Source: Erodium maritimum (Eukaryota; Streptophyta; Magnoliopsida; Geraniales; Geraniaceae). Taken from it: a stretch of 64,000 bases of DNA. The stretch covers positions 80,460,523 through 80,524,522 of the forward strand of contig OY997589.1 in the NCBI GenBank assembly GCA_963921825.1. Reading direction: 5' to 3'. Position numbers and translations under genes: made by a program. Every line of letters begins with the position of its first letter. Position 1 is the first letter of the stretch. Shown here one piece after another: positions 34,791 to 45,159 of the stretch. The notes below the pieces were generated by a model, which saw nothing but the letters and a program-made list of their open reading frames with translations, ran no database searches and was not told where the DNA came from.

Positions 34791-35814
34791 GTAAGAGCAA
34801 CTATAATGCAAGGATCTCTTTAAAGCATGTGCAGTGGGATAAAATTGATGTATCGTACGAGGGGTGGCTGTGCGGTTAAGTCGGCCCAACAGCAGAGGAG
34901 ACGACTCCCCTGCGACGCAGTTAACTCATTGCTCCAGTCAGCCGTCACCGTATGGCAACAGCAGCTACATCTTTCCCGACCTCCAAAAATTCAATTTTTT
35001 TTTATTTTTAATAAGCCCAGAAATTTATAAAAGCACAACCTTTTTAGAGAATGATAGAGGAAGGCAACGAAATTGAAGGGGCATGGTTAGAAAATTCTGA
35101 GAACCAAACTATTTTCGACCCAACAGAAAGAACCAAAAGGCTAAAAATTCAATTTTTGACTTCTATCAGTACAACCCATCTCCAAATACTTATCACACCT
35201 CTTCTTCCACGTTCATACTTTTTATACTGTTATACTTTTCCTCACACACCTCTCCTTCCATGGATCTAATGGTCCATTTGAAACGATTGGGGGAACAAAT
35301 AGGAGAACAGATTACAGAGGCGATTAAGTAACATATAGAAATTTCTATTGAGGATGGGCAAGATGCGCTCTAACTAGAAACGCATATTTTCATAAACAGA
35401 GGGTAGATTGAAAGGCATGAACGTTTGATGGCTGACTACTTCGTTTGGTGAACAACGAGAAAATATTTTGGCCTGGTTTCAAACCCTTCGCGTCCCAAAC
35501 AAAAGAATATAAGGGTTAGAAATGGTCGTCAGAAGCTCCTCCAGGCTCTCAAGGATATCAGCCCCTCTCGCTCTTTTTGGAAAAAATCTGAGGCCAAACA
35601 TGTCTGGGCCCTCTATAAATCGATGGGCTTCACCTCCTCTTCATGTGGCGATAAGGACACCATCAGAATGTTTCAAGATATCGGTTAATTGTCGTGCGCC
35701 TTTTTAGGCTTCTCTCGTTATCTATTTGCTCCTCTCCATTTCGATTATAATTCTCCTCTGGAGTGTATTGTTTGATGAATAAAATTCGTTTCTTTTGCTG
35801 ATAGAAAAAAACTT
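34791..35814. other. Unassigned, with possible transposon end
   Basis: It begins 'gtaagagcaactataatgcaag', which resembles a Harbinger terminus. No transposase follows. Bases 35270-35810 contain AT-rich, LINE-like fragments, but no domain is certain. Confidence 0.3.
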
Positions 35815-36330
35815 TAGGTGTTATTCAAACAATGGAAAAGTGGAAACAAGAGGCATTCATGCTTAACCTGGATTTTGAAAAGGTGTATGAAAGTGCAATT
35901 GTTGTATATGGTTTGGGTGTTGCAGGCTATGGGGTTTGGTGAGAGGTGGATCGACCAGACATTATACCATGTTTTCGGGCTCATAGTTTGGTTCTAATAA
36001 ATAGATAGAAAACGACTTAAGGAATTAGTGTCCACTCTCACCGTTTCTATTTTTCATTTCATTAAAATGGCCTTCATCAGGTTCTACAAGAAGTCTTTTG
36101 TGTAGGTGATTTCGAGGTATATAGAGTAAGTTCGGACTATCTAGTCCTTTCGCACATGTAATTCGCAGACAAAACGTTTCTCTTTGTGACAAGAGGAGAG
36201 GAGGAGCTTAGAAAACTCAACAATGTCCTCGAGGCCTTCAAGTGCTCCTCTAGGTTACGGGTGGCCTTCTATAAGTATTTGGCGTTAATTTTAGACATTT
36301 GGGCTCTTTTGGAAGAGGTGGTAGGCGAGG
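35815..36330 (+). pseudogene. LINE reverse transcriptase fragment
   Basis: A decayed plus-strand reverse transcriptase. 'NLDFEKVYES' is motif A, then 'MGFGERWID', 'HQVLQEVF', and 'FADKTFLFV' is motif C with FADD changed to FADK. 'LRKLNNVLEAFKCSSRL' follows. Many stops and frameshifts interrupt it. It lies upstream of retroposon B on the same strand and may be part of the same ancestral LINE. Confidence 0.75.
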
Positions 36331-36878
36331 TACTCGGCTGTGAGTTGGATTATACTAAGATATAGTGTGCGGTTTGATCAGGGAGCTCTAGGATTGGTGG
36401 AGGAGGACGATCAACAACAACTAATCGTGACGGGGGTGGGACGCTTCTCCTCCTTGATGTCCCGCTTTCGCGCAAGTGCCTCATTGGACCTAGTGAGGTT
36501 GCATAACAAACATTGCATGATTGTTTGGGCCGATAAAAGCACTTCCTGCTATGTCATCGTCGCCCTCGCTCCAGCGTGGGATGCTAGCACGGGAAGGGGA
36601 GAACCATCGCATTCGGAAGTCACAGATTGTCGTCGGTTATGTATCATTCCTAAGATACAATAATATTGAGGTGTGGGGGGTTCGGTAGAGCACATCAATA
36701 GGGGGAAGAAAACCACGAGCAATTTCTTGATGATGAAGGTCTTCAACAACAACGTCATCATAAACGGCCTATTGGACGAATTAAGAGATCTCAACCCTAA
36801 CAAAGTACTACAAGTTTTTCCTCGGTAAGTTCAAGTTTTAGTTGAATAGATTTTCTACTAATATCCAGGAGTATACAT
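36331..36878. other. Decayed sequence between LINE fragment and retroposon ORF
   Basis: No recognisable domain. The ORF at 36340-36663 has no family match known to me. It may be a decayed insertion within the LINE. Confidence 0.3.
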
Positions 36879-37631
36879 GTGAACCTGGTATCTAATTCGG
36901 TCGATGCGATTGAAGAAGTTGCTGAAATCGTGGAAGTCGCTGCGGTTGATGCTGAAATCAGGGAAGTCGTTTCGATTGATGCTGAAACCGTGGAAGTCAC
37001 TGCGTTTGATGATGCAATCATGGATCAGAATTCGGTTCAGTGTGAGGTTGTGGCATCTAGTTCAGGGCCTGTAATTGAGGAGCTTTCAAGCCCAGTAGCT
37101 CAAGTTGTTGTTCCCATTCAGTCCATACCGAGGACTAAGTATGGTTTGGGCCTTTTACATCCATCTGGACCCAGTGCAAGTGAAGTGGTGCCCTTGGTGG
37201 GCCCGACCAAGGATGAATTAACAACAATAGTGGAGATTAAGAATTTTGTTGATCCTTCACTGATTGAAGTGGGGCCCCCGACCACGAGCGGTTTAGGGGA
37301 GACTAGTCCGTGGAAGGATGTGCTTCTCAAACCGTCAAAACAGGAGAGTCGGCCTCCCAAATATTTATCGGATTTTTATACCGTTAAATGTAAACCAAGG
37401 AATCGTTCTTTGGATCGGGAAAGATATATTTGTCCCGTCGACATTGGGAAACAGGTTGAGCAAGGCCGAATTGGAAAAAATCAAGTTGCAGCCTCGTCTC
37501 ATGGAACCGATGCATGGACTACACTCCGTGAATTGGCTTCTAAGAAGAAAGATGCGACGTTCGTCTTTGACTTCGGGAGACGAGAATTGGCGGGGGTACC
37601 TTTTCTGTTTTTTTCCTTGTTTTGTTTTTAG
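36879..37631 (+). CDS. Acidic retroposon protein with conserved C-terminal module (copy B)
   Basis: This ORF of 250 codons is related to 3320-3970. The N-terminal ~50 residues are acidic imperfect 12-residue repeats (EVAAVDAEIREV, EVVSIDAETVEV). The middle is proline/valine-rich. Residues ~148-225 form the conserved module: SPWKDVLLK, SRPPKYL, YTVKCKP, SLDRERY, DIGKQVEQ, ASSHGTDAW and LRELASKKK. The ORF is followed by an LINE-like 3' UTR ending in poly(A) at about 37771. The first Met is uncertain, because the open frame is preceded by decayed LINE sequence. The function is unknown; it is best viewed as a LINE ORF1-like or internally deleted LINE product. Confidence 0.5.
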   Translation: MNLVSNSVDAIEEVAEIVEVAAVDAEIREVVSIDAETVEVTAFDDAIMDQNSVQCEVVASSSGPVIEELSSPVAQVVVPIQSIPRTKYGLGLLHPSGPSASEVVPLVGPTKDELTTIVEIKNFVDPSLIEVGPPTTSGLGETSPWKDVLLKPSKQESRPPKYLSDFYTVKCKPRNRSLDRERYICPVDIGKQVEQGRIGKNQVAASSHGTDAWTTLRELASKKKDATFVFDFGRRELAGVPFLFFSLFCF

Positions 37632-37771
37632 GAAAAAGTTTTGCCTTTTAGCTCCCCTTACTGGAACTCCTATGTAATTGTTGACATTTACCCTACTTCT
37701 TCTTGATCAGTCATTCTGTTTCCTTCTTTGGAATTTGTCTTATTAATAAATTTTCGAGCTTATAAAAAAAA
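37632..37771 (+). other. 3' UTR and poly(A) end of retroposon B
   Basis: The segment ends 'aataaattttcgagcttat' followed by an A-run, the same terminus as retroposon A on the minus strand (3134-3160). An AATAAA lies about 15 bp before the tail. Confidence 0.75.
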
Positions 37772-37979
37772 TATTTTTTTATTTTTCTGTCTTTCTTCCA
37801 CACTTTTCATAATATCAGCGATAGGCGGAGTATCTTATATTGTGTGTGTTACTGAAGTTGTTTGCAACTTGTTGTATTGTGGAATTAAACTGTACAAACA
37901 GAACTTACATTGAACATGAAAAAATAAGCAACATAATCGGTCTTGTTTGGCTAACCGTTCAATAAAGTTCAAGCCACGT

Positions 37980-38538
37980 TATTGTTTCTGTAGTAATAAA
38001 TGGATGTGAATGAAACATGTGCAAGAGATTATTACACTATCAAAACGTGGGACAAAGTGACATGGTTCTCGAACTTGTGTCTCTGGGGATACAACATTGA
38101 CTATGTTGTTGCCTTTTCTGATATAATATAAATACGGTACTGAGCCGACCCGGAATAAACTTTACCTTGTCTTTCACGTTTATATCCTCGAAAATTATAA
38201 GAAGCATCATATTCTTTGCGGCACTGAACAAATATATTGTATACTTCCATTCAAACACTTGAAATGGACTCCTCACTTGGTTAAGTCCTTGGTTTCTTTT
38301 GTATTCTATGGTCTAATCCAAAACTAATGTTTAGTGAGTATCTATTCTTAGAACATAAAATATGTCGACAAAAGACCTTCGCATGGCCAATCACTACTGC
38401 GAACGAATCAAATCAGATGGTTTCATTTTATAACCTTTGAATTGAAAAGGGGCCATACGATAAAAGTGTCAACAGTATAGAATCCTACAGACTGAAAGCA
38501 AAGACATTAACAATTTGCCCACCATCAATACCAAGCTC
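37980..38538 (+). repeat. Duplicated upstream region of thioredoxin gene 2
   Basis: This matches 49705-50025 upstream of thioredoxin gene 3. Shared blocks include 'aaacatgtg.aagag.tt.tt.cac', 'agtgacatg.ttct', 'tggggatacaa.attgactatg' and 'aaatacggtac'. The gene was thus duplicated together with at least 0.6 kb of promoter, which has since diverged by indels. Confidence 0.75.
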
Positions 38539-38546
38539 TATATAAA
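38539..38546 (+). promoter_or_regulatory. TATA box of thioredoxin gene 2
   Basis: TATATAAA, 80 bp upstream of the ATG, in the shared context 'ccaagctctatataaa'. Confidence 0.78.
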
Positions 38547-38625
38547 CAACCCTTCTCAAAACATTTACATTCATCACAACAAACTACAAAGCATTTCACT
38601 AAATTATCAACATCTTCCTTCAATC

Positions 38626-39327
38626 ATGGACAGGTTTATTGGAGGGTCTTCCGGAATCGGTACTCGTGTTATCAAGCTCCATTCATCGTCCCAATGGAGC
38701 CCTCAGTTTGATGGGAACTCACTCCATGTAGAGTCCTACGGGAGGGCACTTTCGTCCCCATGGAAGGCTCCCTCAGAAAGGCTTGAAGGACAGTCCTACG
38801 GGAAGGCTACTCGTGTCATCGAGCTCGTTTCATTGAATCAATGGAAGGATCGTTTCGAGGTTTCCAAGCAAACCCAAAAGCTGGTATGCAAAACTTGTGC
38901 ACTCTTTTGCTTCTTTGTTCATTATGTTCATACAATTGTTAAATATACTGATATGGGTTTGGTGTGTGTTTTGGATGAAGATGGTGATTTACTTCACAGC
39001 TGCTTGGTGCGGACCTTGTAAGGCACTTGAGCCTGCCATCAATGACATGGCGACCAAGTTCACAGACGTTGACTTCATCAAAATTGATGTTGACAAATTA
39101 GTGGTACATATTTCTCTTTAAGCCTATGTGTTTGTTCTTGGTTGAAACATAGTAACCTTAATACGAAACTGTGGATGAAACAGTCAGTGTCAGTACAATA
39201 TGGAGTTCAGACAATGCCAACTTTCATACTGATCAAGAATGGGAAGCAAGTGGATAAGGTCACTGGCGTCAAGAAAGAGGAGCTACAGATGAAAGTTCTC
39301 ACACACAAAGCACAAGTTTATTATTGA
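38626..39327 (+). CDS. Thioredoxin h-like gene 2 (CGPC active site)
   Basis: Three exons: 38626-38883, 38981-39103 and 39184-39327, giving 174 aa, with phase-0 GT-AG introns of 97 and 80 bp. It should reduce protein disulfides as a thioredoxin h. The active site WCGPC is at residues 95-99 and the cis-proline loop TMPTF at Pro139. The closest type is h2-like, judged from VIELVSLNQW, FTAAWCGPC and MPTFILIKNGK. The N-terminal extension of 86 residues contains two versions of the 'TRVI.L.S..QW...F' segment (near residues 13-29 and 62-76), so the family's strand-helix start has been duplicated within exon 1. It has no Gly2 for myristoylation. A poly(A) signal-like AATAAA is at about 39447. Identity with gene 3 is high in all exons. 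Confidence 0.92.
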
Positions 39328-40509
39328 TCGGATCAAGCCTCAAAGTCATTTTTTTACTCGTAGCTGTTTAAGATTTTGAGTTTTGATTGTAAGCAATACT
39401 TTTCTTTGTTTTTTTAAAGATGATTGTAAGCAATTCGTTGAAAGGAAATAAAAAGATTCATATTTCTTGACGTCAGGCTTATGTAAATATGACTAAGGAA
39501 GAGGAGGAGGGAAGGTGCCTTAGTAGTTATCATACAAGTTGTCCCAAAAGGGACATTGATGCCAATATCATGCAAAGACTGCCAAAGAACCCTGAAATGC
39601 GCTGGGAGCAATGAATGTAGGAGAGAAGATAATGAAGTCAGTTATAATCTTAAGTTTGAAACATAATTTTGAGAGGCTAGTCATGAATGATTCTAAAACT
39701 GTAAATAGCTTCTAAAAAAACTTCAGGTACTAACTATCTCCAACTTGTACATCTCATGAATTTGCTACTGACTTATTAGTCGATCAGATCAGTACCCTTG
39801 ACTTATGATAACTACACAAACGAATATTTTCCGTTAGAAATGACAGAAGACGTTAGAAAAAACTCTAAAAACTAAATGTCATATGACAATTGAAATCAAA
39901 AACTTTACTGTAGACTTGTTATTTTTTGGAGTTTTTCATAACATTTTCTTTCATTTCTAACGAAGAATGTTAGTTTGTGGAATTACCATAAATCATGGAT
40001 ACCGATTTGGTGAACTAATAAGTCAGCAGCAAGTTTTTGAACAGCACAACTCTACGATAATTAATTCTTGGTTTTACCCCTAGCTTCTACTTAAAGTTAA
40101 CTAATATTGTGAATTACATCAGATCACTGGGTTATGAGATGCCTGAGACACAGATAGTAGAAAAACTTTTCTACTTTATGCCTGATAACTTTTTTCCTAA
40201 TATTTGGTCAGTATTCTAAATTGTAGAAGAATTCTTTAATTGCAGAGAAATTGGGCATAATAAATGGAAAAAAAAAGAGAAGAGGAGAAGTGAATTTTAC
40301 CTAATATCCCACAACGACGAGCATGTGCTAATTTGATGGTAGTGTGTGCGATAAAAAGAGAAGATGTGCAACTTAAAGACCGCATAACAAGATTATGGGT
40401 GATTGTTGTATTTAATCTTGTTATGTAAATATATGATATGGTTCTGGAGTAGTTAGGTTTTATTATAAGTAAGCAATAGTTTTATATTAATGAAATAGGT
40501 AGAAGAGGA
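39328..40509. other. 3' flank and intergenic, no gene found
   Basis: The first 150 bp match the 3' flank of thioredoxin gene 3 ('gttttga.tgtaagc'). A short minus-strand ORF at 39414-39611 has no recognised family. The rest is AT-rich. Confidence 0.4.
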
Positions 40510-41586
40510 GAAATCAAATCAAAATCAATCTTTATTCTAAAAACTACGATAATCCATCTAACACATTCATTTTATAAAGTGATGGATGAGATGCAATTGA
40601 GGTGTTAACGGCCAAAAAATAGCATTTTTTTAGTAAGTGATAAGGTTTTTTAGTAAAATTATCTTCTTCTTTTTTACCAATTTACAAATTTAATCATTCA
40701 TGTTTCATTTGAACTCCGATTGACTTCCAACTTGCGTCAAAAATTTTACCTTTTCAAGAGTTTTCTATCAAGATCAGTGATGTATATATTTTGAAGTACG
40801 AAATTTTTTATTTCAGGGCTAATTTTTAAACAAAAAATTATATCTAGGTGATTTATATCAACACTCAACACTAGTTTTATAAACACGAAACGCTAGTTTT
40901 ATCAACTCATTTTCCAAATCTGAATATGATTTTATCACCTAGTCACTTGTTTTCATATCCTTGGTACATGTATTTTATCACCTTATCATATGTTTTTATC
41001 AACACTGAACACTAGTTTTATCAACGCTAAACACTAGTTTTATCAACATTAAATTCTAGTTTATCACCTTTGTTATCAAATTTGAACATGATTTTTTTTC
41101 ACCTCATCACTTGTTTTTTATCATCTCAGTACAAGTTTTTTTTATCAACATTTAACACTAGTTTTATCACCCGGATATAAGAATTTTATTAGTGAAGATT
41201 TATCAACACTCAACACTATTTTTATCACCCTGATATGAAACATTTATTTATTTTTCGTGCTTCAAAATATATTCTATATGCTATTTGATAGATACCCATT
41301 GAAAATGAAAATTATTTCTACAAGTTTGAAGCTAATCAGAGTTCAAACGAATGTGGAATGATCAAATTCATTAACTGGTCAAGAAAAAAAATGGACACTT
41401 GTTCACATGACAACATGTTATTACAATTATGCCCTTATTTGTTTGAGAAATAATGAAATTGGAGTGTATTTTCGGTGGATTTGGGGTGATGATGTGGCAT
41501 CATACGAAATATTAGATCTTAAGTGTATGTGACTAGGATGGGTTCTCACTGTTTTTAGGATAAGAGGGGTTTCTAGCAGATTTTTC
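40510..41586 (-). mobile_element. Non-autonomous TIR element with GTTGATAAA repeats, copy 2
   Basis: Inverted relative of 19100-20374. The end 'tctagcagatttttc' corresponds to the left terminus of copy 1, and 'agagttcaaacgaatgtgg' and 'ttacaattatgccctt' match its complement. The middle (40840-41240) holds TTTATCAAC/TTTATCACC repeats. It lacks coding capacity. Confidence 0.68.
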
Positions 41587-41599
41587 TTTATATATAAAT

Positions 41600-42048
41600 T
41601 AAGGATATGGCAAATGTAAGTTACTCTTTGTTAGTGGTAGCCAAAGTCTCACAGGTGAAGATAAGGTGTCACGTGCTTTATTTATATGGTTTAGTTTACC
41701 ATAAATCAATTTCAATTAGAATAAGGAAACCTAGCAAAAGCATGTGTCAAGTTCTCATTCTAGTCAAACTAGAATTTCCTTTTATGTCTAGACATTCTAG
41801 AGACGTTACATTAGATAGCGTCGCATTTTACTCTAGTCAGCACAAACGTCTCTTTAGATGACAAATCTTAAGATATGTTACATTAAATAGCGTCGCATAA
41901 GTGGCACTAAAGAGACGTTATGTTCAATGTAGTGTATCTTTAATTCTTGGGGCACACGAACTTAAGCGGCGCTTTTTGTGCGACGATCCCCAAAGGAAGT
42001 AGGGCCTCCCAAGAACGTATGAGACTCTTGTCGTCTTCTACAATAGTG
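41600..42048. mobile_element. CACTA-like or MITE fragment(s)
   Basis: 'gttcaatgtagtg' (ends 41934) and 'ttctacaatagtg' (ends 42048) both read in reverse as CACTA-type termini (CACTACATTG, CACTATTGTAG). Between them and upstream are GCGTCGCA and AGAGACGTTA motifs in both orientations, as in subterminal regions. No left terminus or target duplication was confirmed. Confidence 0.4.
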
Positions 42049-42257
42049 TATTAAGGAATATAAAATAAAGAGCTACTTATAAGGTTAGTGTCACACAAAT
42101 TAAAAAGGTTGATCTATTAGTTGTAGTAGTTTGACACGATATAAGTGGTCCGCTTGAAACAAAATTTATATGGTATCAGAGCTGGTTGGACCCACAGTCC
42201 ATTTGTCACTTCCACCATGTGATTTATAGTCCAAAATGTAAATTTCCATTCTTCCTA
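42049..42257 (+). mobile_element. TRIM unit, left part (LTR, primer site, start of interior)
   Basis: LTR-like sequence (42049-42170) matches the TRIM LTRs at 47953-48626 and is followed directly by a perfect primer site TGGTATCAGAGC (42171-42182). The interior continues to 42257, where the Gypsy element is inserted. It resumes at 47907/47912 with the matching remainder, polypurine tract and next LTR. Confidence 0.8.
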
Positions 42258-44895
42258 TGTAAAACCCACTTCGTTTTAAAAGGGTTTTATTTTGCAAACT
42301 AAAGTTGAGGGTATGTTTTTACAACAAGTTGTTTGGAAGGGAAATCAATGAGAGGCTGGACTGGAGATTTAGGCTTGACTGGGCCCATTTAGGCTGCAAG
42401 ACCGGCCCAGGTCAGCTGAGCCGAGACCGGCCCAAAGGGCATGTTTAAAAGGGGCAAACCCTAAGGTTCGGGCACTGTTCACCCGTCCCTCTTTACTCGC
42501 CTCTCTCTCTCTGAGAACCAGACGGACGTCTCGCCGTCGTCGCCGTTCTCCGATCCCGACCTCACCTTCCTTCCTCTACCTCACCGTGCTCTGCCCTCTA
42601 CTTCACCTTCTACTTCGAACCCGAGCCAGAAACCCGTTCCTCTCTCCCTCCGTTTCGATCCTCGACAGCCGACGTCAACACCCAGTGCCGCCGTACCAGA
42701 TCCGAGGATTTTTCGACGAAGGTGAGCTGAATCCTCACCAGAATCGTACTCCCCGTCTTCTTTTTCTTCTGAAACCGCGAGTTCGAGCCGTTTGGGAGGT
42801 CGGACGGTGCCGAGAGCGTCGCCGGAGCGCTCGAGTTTCCGATCTGGAACTCGCGCGCCGGCGAGCTCTTGGCCGTCAGATCTGGCCCAAAGAGGGCTTG
42901 AACCTCGCCTACCACCCGTCCCTTTGGCTTCCCAGACTCCTGGCGCCCAAACCGCCGTGTAAACCGTCGTCGCCGCTGCCGCCGGAGCCGACGGAACCCT
43001 AGCTCCGACCACCGCCGTTCCTCGCTCCGACTGGGCCAGAACGAGTCTTGGGCTCGGGCCTGGAGTTGAGCTGGGCCGCGAGCTGGATCTAGTTCGGGCC
43101 TTGGCCCGGTCTGACTCTAGGTCTCGGGTCCGGACTCGGGTCGGGACCCGGGTCTGGGTCGGGCACGGGCTGGTCCGGGCCTGGGTCTAGATCCGGGTCT
43201 GGATCCAGGTTTGGAGCGGGTCTAGACTCAGGTTGGACCGGATCCGGGTCGGCAGATCTAAGTAAATAATTATTAAATTATTTGGACTAAAATCTGGTTA
43301 ATTTAAAGACGTTTTGACCTTCCGAGAACCTTGAACTTGAGATCTGATTGAGGCTTTTAAACTGTTTAAAACAGACTTGGATTTCGGGGACTTCGCCTTG
43401 GAAGACGGTGTTGGCCCGATCGTCCGCAGCTAGAAGACGCCGCCTTGTCACCATCTCGAGGTAGGGAAAGTATCGAACCCCTCCTCAATTTTGGACTGTT
43501 AAACTAGTATGCATGACTAGGGTTATTAACAACCGGAACGACTAGTATGCATGACTAGGGTCATTAGTAACCGGAACGTCTTAGTGACACATAGGTAGAA
43601 CTGTTATATTATTAGTTTAATCGGACGAGTCTTGATAATACTTGGAACGAACATGTTTGATATCCGGTTGACTTGCTTGTACTTTCTGGGAAATTGTTGT
43701 GCCGATAGACGGACCACGTCTAGGTCCTAGGGTTGCGTGCTGTGTGTTTACTCGCTGTGTGGGAGTCTAATTAACGTCATAATCGCTGTGTGAGAATCTA
43801 AATAATATTATAACCGTTGTGTAAATGTCTAAATAGAATTAGCATCGATGTTGCATGATGTGACTGTGTGGGCAAGTGTGCCATGTGTGACTATGTGAAT
43901 CCTTGTTTGTGAAATGATCGGGTGAGTGATAGACCGGGTGTATGCTAAGATGGTTCGGCTGGTATACCGAGACCATCAGTGAGTGTGCTGTGTGCGAAAC
44001 CCTGTGTGTGTTTAAGAGACGGCGTAGCCGGATGGATAATCATATCGAGACCAAGGATGGCGTGTTCAGATGACTCATAATCCGGGATGGGATTGATCAA
44101 GGAGTGTGCCGGTTTTATATTTACGTTGAGTAGAGCCCTTCATCTGTGTGAGGAGGAAGATATCGTGACTGACGTTGTGTGTTCCAGTGCGAGATAAGCA
44201 GTTGTGTGCAAATCGATGGAGTTCCAGTTCGGTACATATTAGAGTAGCGCCCTTCATCTGTGTGAGGAGGAAGATATCGTGACTGACGCTGTGTGTTCCG
44301 GTGCGATATAATCAGTTGTGTGAAAATCGATGGAGTTGACTCCCGCAATTTACGACATCTGTGTGCGTTTCATCCGGACCCTTCCCCGTTGTTTGCTGTG
44401 TGCCGTCCTATGGACTCTATGTGTGTTCTGTTGTGTGCCTTTCTCTCTGGTTCGTCTGTGTGTGTTACAAGGAGTTTTATACTGTGTGGTTGGGTTGGTA
44501 AGAGTTTTGCCTAGAGACAACTTGTTGGATCTTCTTCCTAGTTTACCCTAATTACCGTTTCTACCGTGAGGTTAAAAGGTGTGTTTGGAGTCCTTTTACT
44601 TTTCCTACTGAGCGTAAGCTCATCCCTCTTGTCGTTGTGGTGTTTCAGGTGTTGCGCGGGAGCAGTACTAGCCGGACTCTCGGAGCTTGGGAGCTGCTGA
44701 GGGTTTAGCTAGGTTTAGAGACGTACATCTTTTTGGTTTATGTTGGACTTTGTATTTTACTATTTGAGCTGTGACTCTTCACTTTCGGAAGTTTATATTC
44801 TTTATGAAACTTTATTTTTTTTTATTTCTCTTGTTTTACTGTAAATCTTTAGTCGCGTCTCGAATTCGGTCAAAGACCGGATTTGGGGCGTGACA
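42258..44895 (+). repeat. Gypsy LTR1 (plus orientation)
   Basis: This 2638-bp LTR has termini TGTAAA...GTGACA. Its U5 end GGATTTGGGGCGTGACA is shared with the solo LTR ending at 58348 and, inverted, with those starting at 20475, 47388 and 51706. The interior includes GC-rich degenerate 'cgggtctgggtc' repeats (43080-43250) and a 120-bp tandem duplication ('cttcatctgtgtgaggagga') at 44137-44375. There is no protein. Confidence 0.85.
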
Positions 44896-44898
44896 ATT

Positions 44899-44973
44899 TG
44901 GTATCAGAGCCTGGTTTCAATCCAGGGACCTGTGGGCTATGGGCCCACCACGCTTCCGCTGCGCCACTCTGAT
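44899..44973 (-). tRNA. Initiator tRNA-Met sequence with encoded CCA (captured primer)
   Basis: The minus strand reads a full 72-nt initiator tRNA-Met plus CCA. The acceptor stem ATCAGAG/CTCTGAT pairs perfectly. The D-arm is GGCGCAGCGGAAGCG, and the anticodon arm GTGGG/CCCAC holds CAT. The T-arm CCTGG/CCAGG surrounds ATTGAAA. Compared with the standard plant sequence it differs by one base next to the anticodon and a few changes in the T-arm, one pair compensatory. CCA is added after transcription in eukaryotes, and the sequence abuts the LTR end with the usual 3-base gap, so this is a copy of the primer tRNA rather than an ordinary tRNA gene. The internal A and B boxes are present, so transcription is conceivable. 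Confidence 0.9.
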
Positions 44974-45159
44974 GTCAACGTACTCGGAGAGCGAAACAAG
45001 AAACAACAAGGTAACAACTTAAACGAAGCAAAAGTTCACAACCGAAAAAGTAAATAAATGCAACAAAACCAAACGAGTCAAAAACAAGACTTGAAACGAA
45101 AACACAAATCTAAAGTCAAAGCAAAAGCAACTCCCGGACTCTCGCTAGTCCTACGCTCC

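Noticed and set aside
39414-39611. Minus-strand ORF with LWQSLHDIGINVPFGT
   Set aside because: It looks protein-like, but I could not place it in a family and nothing around it supports a gene.
42581-43012. ORFs of 138-143 codons on both strands with good coding look
   Set aside because: They lie within Gypsy LTR1, are GC-driven, overlap in both directions and match no family I know.
44899-44973. Ordinary nuclear tRNA-Met gene
   Set aside because: The encoded CCA and the exact primer-site position next to the LTR argue for a copied primer; transcription is not excluded.
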